Assembly (NCBI RefSeq): GCF_037975245.1
Contig: NC_092580.1
Coordinates: 5,432,501-5,496,500 of the forward strand
DNA length: 64,000 nt
Source: Apostichopus japonicus
Taxonomy: Eukaryota; Echinodermata; Holothuroidea; Aspidochirotida; Stichopodidae
Direction: 5' to 3'
Shown: positions 27,101-34,700 of the stretch, in pieces
How positions within the stretch are numbered: position 1 is the first letter of the stretch
Layout: each line of letters starts with the position of its first letter
Made by a program: the position numbers and the translations under genes
The notes under the pieces: model-generated
The model's database searches: none
What the model was told of the DNA's origin: nothing
The model's input: only the letters and a program-made list of their open reading frames with translations

Positions 27101-27591
27101 TGTTGTGATGAGTCATACATCCTCAAAATTCCAAATAATGGATTAAATTTATCAACTTTTCCTTCATACAAGATAGGCATTGACTGTAATGAGTTGACTC
27201 AGGTAGTGATAGGCTCATATGTAGCCTACTAGTGGTTTGATGTGTCGGAAGCAGGGAGGGGGGGGGGAGGGGAAGGGCAGAGATGATAGTACTATTTCAA
27301 TGAAGGGCATAACTGGAAGGATGAACTGATGTCTCCAAATATTTAAAAGCAAACTATGGTGTATTAAGCAGCTATCAATGACCAGGAAATTGATGTTATC
27401 AACTCTTTACTCTATTGAATTAGAGTTGGTTTTCAAATTTAGCTAAAAGTGGCAAAAATTGGTAGAAGTTTGGGAGGTGGAAGAGACTGCTGAGGTACAA
27501 TAGATGATAACAGTCTTACATGAAATGTTTTTACCGGTATTTTTTACCTCCTCCTTACGTTCAGGATGATGAGGATGGTATATGGGCTTGA
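1..27591 (+). CDS. ERC1: ERC/ELKS/CAST active-zone scaffold protein, C-terminal part (9 coding exons, 5' incomplete)
   Basis: Gene-level entry; the exons are listed separately. The spliced frame gives about 390 residues of heptad-rich coiled coil plus an 8-residue tail. Recognisable ERC blocks occur in family order: SSLEEALMEKD, LLDLKEHASQLASAGLKKDS, SEVDRILEIMKD.EGEKNDKD, RLEELEEALKESVSITADRE, EGRKHLEEALETKQEAL, AIGEKDAHIALLEL, KKEKDALVQQLK, and a C-terminal GIWA. ERC proteins are cytosolic scaffolds that bind RIM, Munc13, liprin-alpha and Bassoon at presynaptic active zones. In non-neuronal cells they act in Rab6-vesicle docking and cortical microtubule capture. The N-terminal half lies upstream of base 1. 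Vertebrates have two paralogues (ERC1, ERC2); an invertebrate would be expected to have one pre-duplication gene, so the symbol marks the family and the FBXL14 neighbour, not strict orthology. Intron phases run 0,0,2,0,0,2,0,0. Family certain; exact isoform structure needs transcripts. Confidence 0.9.
193..1526 (+). other. ERC intron, 1.3 kb
   Basis: GT...AG intron with a T-rich acceptor tract ending TTTTAG. It holds a purine-rich patch near 400-440 and a C10 run near 631-640. No other coding signal was seen; the short open frames here have neither family motifs nor splice support. Confidence 0.8.
1527..1667 (+). CDS. ERC1: ERC exon b
   Basis: 47 codons in phase 0, with acceptor TTTTAG before and donor GTATGT after. 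It begins SGLLDLKEHASQLASAGLKK, one of the most conserved blocks of the ERC family, and continues DSKITTLEINLAQ...EEELKK as heptad coiled coil. It joins exon a without loss (NDKE then SGLLDLKEH), as SEKEASLLDLKEH does in vertebrate ERC. Confidence 0.95.
4150..4490 (+). repeat. CATCATACACCATATT-type short tandem array
   Basis: Degenerate tandem repeats of ATTCATCATAC with CACCAT, CATCAT or ATCAT insertions, most regular between 4190 and 4320, then decaying into CATTCATCATACAT variants. It is a simple intronic satellite with no coding meaning. Confidence 0.85.
4635..4875 (+). repeat. 48-bp minisatellite, five copies, palindromic core
   Basis: The motif TTGCTGGTAGTACTC recurs at 4643, 4691, 4739, 4787 and 4835, exactly 48 bases apart. 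Every unit carries a core close to the perfect 18-bp palindrome ATATGAGATATCTCATAT, intact at 4711-4728 and 4807-4824. Because 48 is divisible by 3, the array stays open in several frames and produces spurious repeated-peptide ORFs on both strands. Confidence 0.92.
9800..10130 (-). repeat. Dispersed-repeat fragment with hammerhead-like motif
   Basis: The block TTGGCCTGACGTTTCAATCC at 9801-9820, followed by TAGCAGGATCTTCTTCAAAG, resembles a phrase I know from many dispersed repeats in marine invertebrate genomes. On the minus strand it reads as a TTGAAGA box (9832-9838), a 5-bp hairpin ATCCT/AGGAT (9817-9829) and GAAAC (9811-9815), arranged like a hammerhead core. The adjoining purine-rich tail includes two copies of a roughly 32-bp unit (AGGAGATAAACAGTGG) near 9983-10045. 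The repeat family is recalled, not searched. Confidence 0.5.
10276..10454 (+). CDS. ERC1: ERC exon c
   Basis: Acceptor AACAG, donor GTAAGG. It enters in phase 0 and leaves in phase 2 after GAAGG. It begins WKDEKEAVTGQQ and carries SEVDRILEIMKDMEGEKNDK, equivalent to the AEVDRLLEILKE.ENEKNDKD block of vertebrate ERC. Alanine- and glutamine-rich heptads before it match the position of the vertebrate linker that follows ..QLKK, which is a few residues longer there. Confidence 0.94.
10455..14277 (+). other. ERC intron, 3.8 kb
   Basis: GT...AG (TTTTAACAG acceptor). It contains a GGTTT pentanucleotide run at about 10668-10697, ATT/ATC trinucleotide repeats at about 11575-11620, and a C14 run at 12974-12987. 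No coding exon recognised. Confidence 0.75.
14278..14413 (+). CDS. ERC1: ERC exon d
   Basis: Acceptor TTTTAACAG, donor GTTAGT. The first base completes a glycine codon begun in exon c, followed by 45 codons starting QLKEANLKFTSIKKDQQNQK and ending THQLQ. This parallels the LE.L.SRQVKDQNKK...MLEEARRRE...QQLQ stretch of vertebrate ERC. Antisense open frames here are shadows. Confidence 0.93.
14414..15567 (+). other. ERC intron, 1.15 kb, with a 0.2-kb tandem repeat
   Basis: Most of the first 470 bases are a degenerate tandem duplication (separate entry). The remainder is AT-rich and featureless. The acceptor is TGTTTATAG. Confidence 0.75.
14461..14880 (+). repeat. Degenerate tandem repeat, about 200-bp period, just over two copies
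   Basis: CCTTGGTTCGGCATTTCAAA occurs near 14477 and again near 14681. Each is followed by TTACTGACAT, GAGATTAGAGTA, ACTCAGT.GTATATGG, a GGTTAC..GACCTCTCAATA segment and ATCAAATA. A third truncated start (GGGGCCTTGATTTCAC) occurs near 14863. Confidence 0.85.
15568..15699 (+). CDS. ERC1: ERC exon e
   Basis: 44 codons, phase 0 in and out, acceptor TTTATAG and a near-perfect donor CAG|GTAAGT. The protein SMVKEKSNRLEELEEALKES then VSITADREMILAQQ matches the very conserved R.EELEEALRESVQITAEREMVLAQ block of ERC proteins. Parallel heptads continue into exon f. Confidence 0.96.
15700..16253 (+). other. ERC intron, 0.55 kb, with TTATTG repeat
   Basis: Short AT-rich intron holding a TTG/TTA trinucleotide stretch at about 16104-16192. 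The acceptor is TTTACACAG. Nothing else seen. Confidence 0.75.
16254..16414 (+). CDS. ERC1: ERC exon f
   Basis: Acceptor TTTACACAG, donor GTAAGA. It starts in phase 0 (LDETKRTLQAVQKKLADNEN) and ends in phase 2. It includes ATQAILEEKDNRL and EGRKHLEEALETK, matching STQQSLAEKETHL..L.AERRKHLEEVLEMK of vertebrate ERC. The split lysine codon is completed by exon g. Confidence 0.95.
16415..19640 (+). other. ERC intron, 3.2 kb
   Basis: AT-rich intron with a G-rich homopolymer patch at about 19500-19520 and the acceptor CTTCTGCAG. No coding exon or structured repeat recognised. Confidence 0.75.
19641..19785 (+). CDS. ERC1: ERC exon g
   Basis: Acceptor CTTCTGCAG, donor GTGAAT. The first base completes lysine, followed by 48 codons: QEALTAAIGEKDAHIALLEL, then NRKGSKTSDELKSLKKEKDA and LVQQLKDE. 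Vertebrate ERC reads QEALLAAISEKDANIALLEL at this place, so identity is very high. The frame continues to a stop at 19851, but homology stops at the donor. Confidence 0.97.
19786..21002 (+). other. ERC intron, 1.2 kb
   Basis: AT-rich. A short phrase (ACTTGTTTACATAGAAATATAAGAA, written here only as a repeat label) occurs near 20448 and again near 20801. The acceptor is TTCTTCATAG. No coding signal. Confidence 0.7.
21003..21086 (+). CDS. ERC1: ERC exon h, last exon common to all C-terminal variants
   Basis: 28 codons, phase 0 in and out, acceptor TTCATAG and donor CAG|GTGAGT. The protein TQKRLKLLHHSSDSDKLLRG then NSPITPEQ aligns with TQNRMKLMADNYEDDHFK...HKPSPDQ of vertebrate ERC. In vertebrates the residue after ..PSPDQ is where the short DDEEGIWA tail and the long Rab-binding tail diverge. 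This donor is therefore the expected alternative-splicing hub. Confidence 0.93.
21087..27564 (+). other. ERC intron, 6.5 kb, containing a TTAA-flanked miniature element
   Basis: It holds a G17 run at 21313-21329, the miniature element at 22077-22893, a CA-rich patch near 23461, a C-rich run near 24485-24510 and assorted G tracts. I looked for a homologue of the vertebrate long ERC tail (LKLYIGHLT, ILRGLTPP) and did not find one, though a short diverged exon could be missed by eye. Confidence 0.65.
22077..22893 (+). mobile_element. TTAA-flanked miniature inverted-repeat element with internal tandem duplication
   Basis: TTAA lies at 22077-22080 and again at 22890-22893. Immediately inside are 15-bp perfect terminal inverted repeats, AGCAGCATTTTGCGT at 22081-22095 and its complement at 22875-22889. 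Internally a segment of about 219 bp beginning CTGATTGGT.GAATTCAAAC is present twice (22447 and 22666). The end of the first copy repeats the right terminus (CGCAAAATGCT near 22633). It has no coding capacity. TTAA target duplications are typical of piggyBac-mobilised elements, so this is probably a non-autonomous relative. Confidence 0.8.
27565..27591 (+). CDS. ERC1: ERC terminal exon encoding the PDZ-binding GIWA tail
   Basis: After the acceptor CCTTACGTTCAG, the frame set by exon h (phase 0) reads DDEDGIWA and then TGA. Neuronal ERC/CAST proteins end in D-E-E-G-I-W-A, and the terminal IWA binds the PDZ domain of RIM. The match covers all of the expected 8-residue tail in the expected position, frame and strand. 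The coding part is only 27 bases including the stop, too short for ORF-based detection. The 3' UTR would follow; an AATAAA is visible at about 28436-28441. Confidence 0.93.
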   Translation, partial: DDEDGIWA

Positions 27592-30500
27592 GGATCACCT
27601 TCATACCTTGGTGGTGGGTATATCTCTGGTTTCATTATTAATATGCTCTCAACCCTTCAAAATGGAATTTTTCTCCCTCGCTTTGTTTTCAAATTGCAAA
27701 AACTTTTGATTGGATAGCATCAAAGCAAATTACTCCAAGTGTCATTGAAGACAATTGCATAGTAGGGTCCTCGCAGTATTTATACAAAATGTCTGTCTGC
27801 CTAATTGCCAAATTTGTAAAAAGTTCCAAGCACATATTTCAGTGCATGAGGAAAATATTCCTTTAGAGAATTTATGGGAATAACAATTTTTCAAAAGGGT
27901 TATAAAATGTATGTTAAAGGGGAAGGTGCAGGCACATAAAATGTCATTTTGAAGAGCATGTTAATAATTTAACATTGTTTTGTAAAACTGTGTATCCCTT
28001 TAATCTTGCTTGATATATAGTGAATGCTGAATGTATTATATTATATATATAATATATTTGTTGTTGTTGGCTTTGTTGGCTTTGTGCTGTCCCTTGTTCA
28101 TTGCTTTTTTTTTCTAATTATGTAATGATGTTAAAGGGCATGCTTAGACAACGGACAGTGGGTAAGGCATCATATTGTGTTTGAAGTGTAACACTGAATG
28201 GATCAAACATATGCTGGGAAAGTATGTTATGCATTGAAGTGATGTATTCTTAAAAAAAAAAAGCATAAGTTTTTCAAGGCTCATTGAAGAAATTTGAAAA
28301 TATTGTGACAATGCAGTAAATGACTTTGGTCAAAGTTAAACTATTGTCTAGCAGGATTTATAACTGTTCATTCTTTTTCAAAATGTAATGCGTTATATAA
28401 GAATTAATTATCATTATTATTATTGTTATTAAAATAATAAATATCATGTAACTTGTGTAATCTGTAGATCTTATATATATATATCTGTGTTCAATGCATG
28501 TCGTGATATTGAGTCATTGTTTTTGCAGTATATTGCCTTGTTTCTTGTGTACGTGTGTGTGTGTTTATTTGTTGGTGTTCTGTTGTTGTTGTTTCTTTTT
28601 GCAAGTATTTATAGAGCATGTGCTAATTGCTCAGAGTACTGCCTTTTATAGATTAAAAGATTTTCATTTACATTAGGCCAAACAAACTTTCTTAGCTTTT
28701 AAAAACATTATGGCAGTGGAATACAGATAACAAATTCATTACTTAACTTTTCTGCTGTTGACATGAATCTATAAATCATTATTTTCCATGAAATTATACG
28801 TGATACTATGGAAACTCTGTGAAGGTTTCTATTTTCAATCTTGACTCATTTTGGGTAATGAAACGTAACATTTCGTCCCTCCAACCCATATAATTCACAG
28901 TCCTGACATTGGGCATAAATAAAACAGAAAACCAGAACAAGTTTGCTTTCCACCCACCAACTTCAATGGCCAAGGGAACGACCACTCCCTGTATGGGTGA
29001 AAACCTTGGTCCCCTCAAGTACCCCTGAGGGTATGTCCTGGAAGCCTTACACCTCTTCCTTGATTCAATTGTGGTAAATATGATAGGATTTTGATTGTTA
29101 CATTCTCAACCTGTTCGTGGAATGGCTGAAATACTTTATATGTAACCTTATACTTGATACAGACCTAGTTTTGCCCACACTTGAGAATAACACTTAAAAC
29201 AGCTTGGTAATGATCATTACTATTTCATTTACTGCAGAATATTTTAATCGCATTATTTGGGTTTTTCACTATATTTCCATCTCGGCTTTCGTAGACCTTT
29301 CTTTTAACTCTCACCTACAGTTCAAACTTTACATCAATGTTACTTTTAACTGTTTTTCTGTATAATATTACTGTTGACAGAATTGATAGCGACAAATTTG
29401 CTACAGCCAAATTTAATTGTTGATTTTTAAGTAGTGTTTGTCTAAGTTTAGACCAGACTTTAAACTAAATTGAAAATGCAATTATACGTAGAGGGGATGG
29501 GGAAGGAGAGGGGAGGGGGAAGGAGGGGTAATTTAACTGATGTAAATTATGCACTATAAGACTGATGTGTGCAATAGGTGTGTAGTTTTCTACTTAGTGC
29601 AGTCTTGAAGTTATTAATATTAGAAATCAGTTTGTGCTTAGGTTGGCAAGCCTTTCCATTTTGCTGAGGTGAAAAGTATATCACTGAAGTCTTCCAATCA
29701 GAACGTAATCTTTGCCAACCGTAATGTTTGTACCATCGTCCTATATTAGGTTATCACACACTGCTACGTCTAGTCACAAACAAATCCAACTCCTTACACC
29801 ATCTTCGTAGAATCTGCCAGAAGTGATCAAAACTGGCAAATTCTCTGGTGGATTCAAAACAGAGACCTTTTGTTTGTATCATTCTCATCCATCCCAAAAA
29901 TGAGAACAAAGATGTAGAACAAATAATTGCTTTGGTGTATAAATTTTGTTTGGGATATCATGTGCTGAATTACGCAGGACCTCACCTATACGTTGACTAT
30001 TTACTGCAACTGTAAATGTCTCATGACAGTTCCCTGGCATCAGGGTCCTGACTCATGGTTATACTTCAAACCTTGACAGCCATCCTTCAACAGACCACCT
30101 GAATCCTTACAGAATTTATTAACCTTGATTAAAGTAGAGTAAGAATTTAGAACATTCATGAACCCTTGAGGCAGGGTCACATTAATGACTTAGATTCTTT
30201 GCTGATGATTTACTCTTGGTTCAGTGAACCTTACTGTTTTGATACCAGCTTGATTTGGTTTGTGTATCCTCTTAGTGTAGTGCATGTCTGTACAGGTATG
30301 GACTGATTACATATTATACCTCTCTACATTGGATGTGATTTGTAATTATATATGTTCTGATGGTTTCTACTCTTAATTCACTGAACAATTCTCACTCAGT
30401 GCTTTTATACCAGCTTGAGTTGTGTATTATCTCAGTGTAGTGCATATCTGCTTGAATGATAACATTTTCCATCTATATTAGATGTCACTTTATGTCAAGT

Positions 30501-31371
30501 TTATTTTATATAAACTTATCCTTTTATCCCTGCATTTGTATCTGTGTGTACTGATCAGGTTTTTTACAGAATGAAAGATCAATGTTCATTTAATCTCCTT
30601 ATAACCTTCATTTGATCTGAATAAAATTAATTTCCCTGCCAACATTCTGCCTAGGTCTCTGAAAGTATTCCTCCCAAGTCCCATCCCCTGAAAGATTAAA
30701 GAAAAAATAGTATTTTATCAACCATATTGAACTCAAGCTATACACAACATATATATGTTATTTGATGTGTTGTCTGTTGATATATACATCAGTTTAGTTG
30801 ATTCAGTGTTTAATATCTGTTAGATGTTTATAGACTGTTACTTTATTGATTGTAGTATGTGTGTTCTCTGTTGTAATTCTGAGATGTTTGAAATTGACGC
30901 TTTCTCGTTTTGGATGTTTACATAGTATAAGTTGATGTACATGCCTTATGGGAGGAAAATAAATAGCTACCAATCAAACACAATATGAAGCTACATGAAA
31001 AGCACAGTTCAAAGATATGTGTGGTCTTACATTTCATTGGAAGTTCACCAGGCTTTAGATATGGCTACTGACATGGTAGTATAAAAGGCTGCATACAAAC
31101 GGCATACCAATGTAAACTGCTTGTTTGCCAGAGTTTCAAAATCATATGATTGTGTCATCTCAAGATGGTTATAAATATGACATGTTGAAGATTCCACTAT
31201 GGTTTAGTAACTTAGTGGATGGCCTAGCTGCTACATATTTCACAAACATCACACCCTCCCCCCCCCACCCCCTTCTTCCCCATCCCCTTCCACTTTTGCA
31301 TCTCCATGTGGTTTTCCTTGCTGTATTATTCCACTCATAAACCAATGACTCAACTATTCCTCTATTCATAG
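27592..31371 (+). other. ERC 3' UTR (to about 28.4 kb) and sequence up to the transmembrane exon
   Basis: The AATAAA at about 28436 suggests a 3' UTR of about 850 bases after the GIWA exon. Beyond it the DNA is AT-rich with a G/A-rich patch at about 29490-29530. A degenerate two-copy repeat lies near 30225-30460 (ATACCAGCTTGA.TT... followed by CTCAGTGTAGTGCAT.TCTG). A good branch-like TGACTCAAC and a pyrimidine tract precede the acceptor at 31371. No other exon seen. Confidence 0.55.
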
Positions 31372-31761
31372 TCACCTTTAAGGAAGAGAGAGATAAAACC
31401 CAGACAGTTTGACAGTCTCGATAAGAACCATTTTCTCTCTGTCCACAGTATGGTGCTAGAGAGTATGAGGCATGAACTGTGTATGCCAGAGGAGCTCACA
31501 GAGGAGGACCAGTGGGTGCCAACGGTATTTCCACTGATCGTCCTCGTCGCCATCGTCATCATCCGCAGGCTTCTCTTCCAGTGGTTGCTGTCTTCCTGGA
31601 GCTGGTTCCACCAACTGATCAAAAACAGCTATAAAAACAAGTCCGAATTACTCATGTGCCATCTTCCTGTTTTCTACTCTTGTTTTTTGTTTTTTTCCAG
31701 CTCTTGTGAAAGTTTGCTCTCAGGTGCATTTCTGGCCTGCTTGAATAACAGGGAAGTGTGA
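31372..31761 (+). CDS. Candidate alternative last exon adding a transmembrane tail to ERC (or exon of an unrecognised membrane protein)
   Basis: After acceptor CTCTATTCATAG the frame compatible with exon h is open for 129 codons to TGA at 31759. It begins SPLRKREIKPRQFDSLDKNH, continues through an acidic MPEELTEEDQW (about residues 40-50), then a hydrophobic span PTVFPLIVLVAIVIIRRLLF (about residues 52-71) followed by Trp-rich LSSWSWFHQ. Codons in the hydrophobic part are rich in third-position C and G (GTC, CTC, ATC) against an AT-rich background, which supports real coding. I do not recognise the sequence. Vertebrate ERC isoforms have no membrane span. No polyadenylation signal is evident within about 1 kb, and codon use weakens after about residue 90, so the true 3' end may differ. 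It could belong to another gene. Confidence 0.5.
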   Translation, partial: SPLRKREIKPRQFDSLDKNHFLSVHSMVLESMRHELCMPEELTEEDQWVPTVFPLIVLVAIVIIRRLLFQWLLSSWSWFHQLIKNSYKNKSELLMCHLPVFYSCFLFFSSSCESLLSGAFLACLNNREV

Positions 31762-34700
31762 TCAGAGCTAAACACTTGAAACATGACATTGATTGTGGGT
31801 GCCTCTGGTTCTCTTTATATATGTTTAACATGAAGGTATAAGTTCCCCAGTTGACACCTACATATTGGGTGAATGGTTCTTGTTCTCTTAATATGTTTAA
31901 CATGGAGGTAGTATAGGGCCCCCAGTTGACACCTATCTTACATATCTAAATGTAAAAGAATTCACATGTTTTTTTTGAGTCAGAGCTTGAAAGTTGCACG
32001 AGTGTCTGTGGTTCTCCTAAGTACTTAATACTAGGGTCCGAAACATTAGTGTTCACTTTCAAGAGCCTTTGGAAAAATGTTTTGCATTGCTACAAATATT
32101 TAAAAAAACAATGCTATTTTACATCATTTTATGGCAATTATCAAGTGATAGAAAATTTTGAATTTAGAAGAGTAAAATAGCATTTTATTCCTGCCATCAT
32201 GTTTGTATGAAATTTTAAACAGAAAAATCTTACAAAACTATACAGACAGTGAGTTCATGTAAGCAAGAAATCAGTTTGAGGAGTAATCAAGAGCTGTAGA
32301 CAATTAATTAACTTTCTTTCAAAAAAATCGGCTTGTTTCTCTTCCCTGCCTGATTTGCCAGCAACAGTGCTTTTCCTGTAAGCTGACATGTGTTTGTCAG
32401 AAAGTTTGGTGAACAATTACACCCTCCCTTCACCACCCCCCCCCCACCCCTTGCTTGAAACAACACTTTATGTTTTTATTATCATTCCTTGTCTAATAAT
32501 TTATACCTAAAAGATCTGATAGTCTTAATCCCAGTTGTACTCCTTTCATCATGCTCACAGTCACTATGGCAACAGTCAGTGTATATAATAATACAGATCT
32601 ATTTTGATATCTGTGTGAAATAATGACATTGTGATAGGCAGTGTCAACAGTGGTGGTGGCTCAGGTCTTTTTTAATTTTGACTTAAATTCCAATCTATCC
32701 CCCTAGCCTGCCAAAGTATTGTTTCATCCATATCTAACTGGCTTGTCATTAGCCAAGCATTTCTAACATTACCAGGGATGGCAGTGACCTTTTCAACTTT
32801 GGTAAATAGCATCAGGTCAAGGGTCAATATCAAGCAGGGACTATTAAGTCATCTTTAATGAAAGTGAACCACAGACATACAGTGAACTAGAAACACCATG
32901 TTTTTCATCCTGTTAGGTGAGGGATACCATGACTGACTATGCATGTAATCTGAAGAAGTTGCCAATAATAATGGTAAAATGTGCCATTTCTGGGTTTTGT
33001 CAAAATATGTGACAAAGTGTGTTGGTTTGGCAATATACCTTTAAGCATAGTATGGGGTCAAGATTCTTAAACTTGATTTTACCATCTTCATCATGGCCCA
33101 TTGACAATTTTGTAATTGAATTAAGAGGAAAAAATTTCAGTTCAACTGATATTTGTCTGCAGGGTAAAACTATTTAAAGAAATAGGAAAGCTTTTCTCCG
33201 AATCATAAACATTTCAGAAAAAAGAGAGAAATTATCGATGAAGAGATATCTCAGATGCTTACCATGAGGATAGGTAATACTTTGGGGGAGGGAGGGGGAG
33301 GGGGGCTATGTGAGGAAGTTAGGGATAATGCTATATCAAAATGTTGATTGCAGATTGGTTCAGGCAGCTTTGATGTGTACTGTATAATAGAATGTTATTT
33401 TTCTGCTATCCCTTTATTGTATACACAACGTCGTGCTCAAATGTTGTCTTGTGGAATATCTGCTAGCATCTTTAGCTTTAATAGTGAGTATTCCTTTGCC
33501 TACTTGTTAATCAATGTTCATAATTTCCAGTAAGACATAATTACAGTGAACTTTCATCATCAAATTTATTTCAATAGTTTGTTTTCTGTTGATTTTACTA
33601 TCTGATTTGTAACTGCAGGTGAGTCACATGACTTACCCTGTTGCTAGGGTGGGAGATACTTGCAGGTTTTAATTTTAATGGTTTTTGATCTCAAAGTGAT
33701 ATTGCCTGAAATGCCTGTCAGGTGAACTGCATCATGGGAAATGCTTTTAAATGGCAGGATGCATCCTTATTTTCTCGAATCATTTAACGTTTGCATAGCA
33801 TCCAACATAGCTGATCATGTTCACACTTTTATTGCATAATGATTGCAACATTGTTTTATCACAAAGCTTAGTGCTTTGGCATGTTTGATTTTCTGTGAAA
33901 GAATTTTTTTTTGTGGAAAAATGTCTATTTCATTTCTTTGCTTTATTATCTGATATAAACCTTCAGAAATGTTGTATAAGTTAGTGAGAACATTGCAAGA
34001 AGAAAACAAACAAACATGCAATAGACTGGTACAGTAGTTTGCCTAACAATTTAACAGTATGACATTTAGGGTCCTAAGCTCTGCTCATGTTAATTTCAAT
34101 GTATGTTGACTTGCTTTTGGCTTTATGTGTAACAAAAAGATAATTGGTGAAAATGTGTCTTACTTTTATTATTAAATAGCATGTCAGTGAAAAATTATGG
34201 TTTTTATTTTTGTTTCATTTTTTGGGAGCTGGAGATTAACTAGATTTCTTTGTTTTGTTTGCTTTCAGTACATGTGCCTTTTAACATTAATTTATGTTTG
34301 TTTTATGTTTTAATTTAAATTGTTGCCTAGTGTTATGTTGATGCAGGCGCATCATACATGAAATGCAAAGGTCAGTAAAAATACTTAAGGTTTCTTGAAG
34401 ATAAAATATTAACCTACTCCACAAAATTATAATCAGAGATGAAAACTATGCTCTCTGTTAACGCCACTCTTACTTTTGCTAGTATTATTAATGATGTTAA
34501 TTTCATACATTTTCTTCCTGTAAGCCTCACATGTCAGTTTTAACTGATAATCACGCAAATTTAGTTTGTTCGTTTTATGTACATCAGTACATGGACCAAT
34601 TTTCAGCTAGTGAAAACAAGTCCCTCTGTTACTCGGAGGTCAGATGTTGTTCCTCGTAGTAGAACCTTGGTCAAGTAGATTGACCAGAATGCAGTTTACT

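Noticed and set aside
27914-28003. TTAA-bounded 82-bp segment with AGGG...CCCT ends, considered as a third miniature element
   Set aside because: Inverted match is only about 4 bases beyond TTAA; indistinguishable from chance in AT-rich DNA.
31362-31622. Minus-strand 86-codon frame
   Set aside because: Antisense shadow of the transmembrane exon; no splice or homology support.
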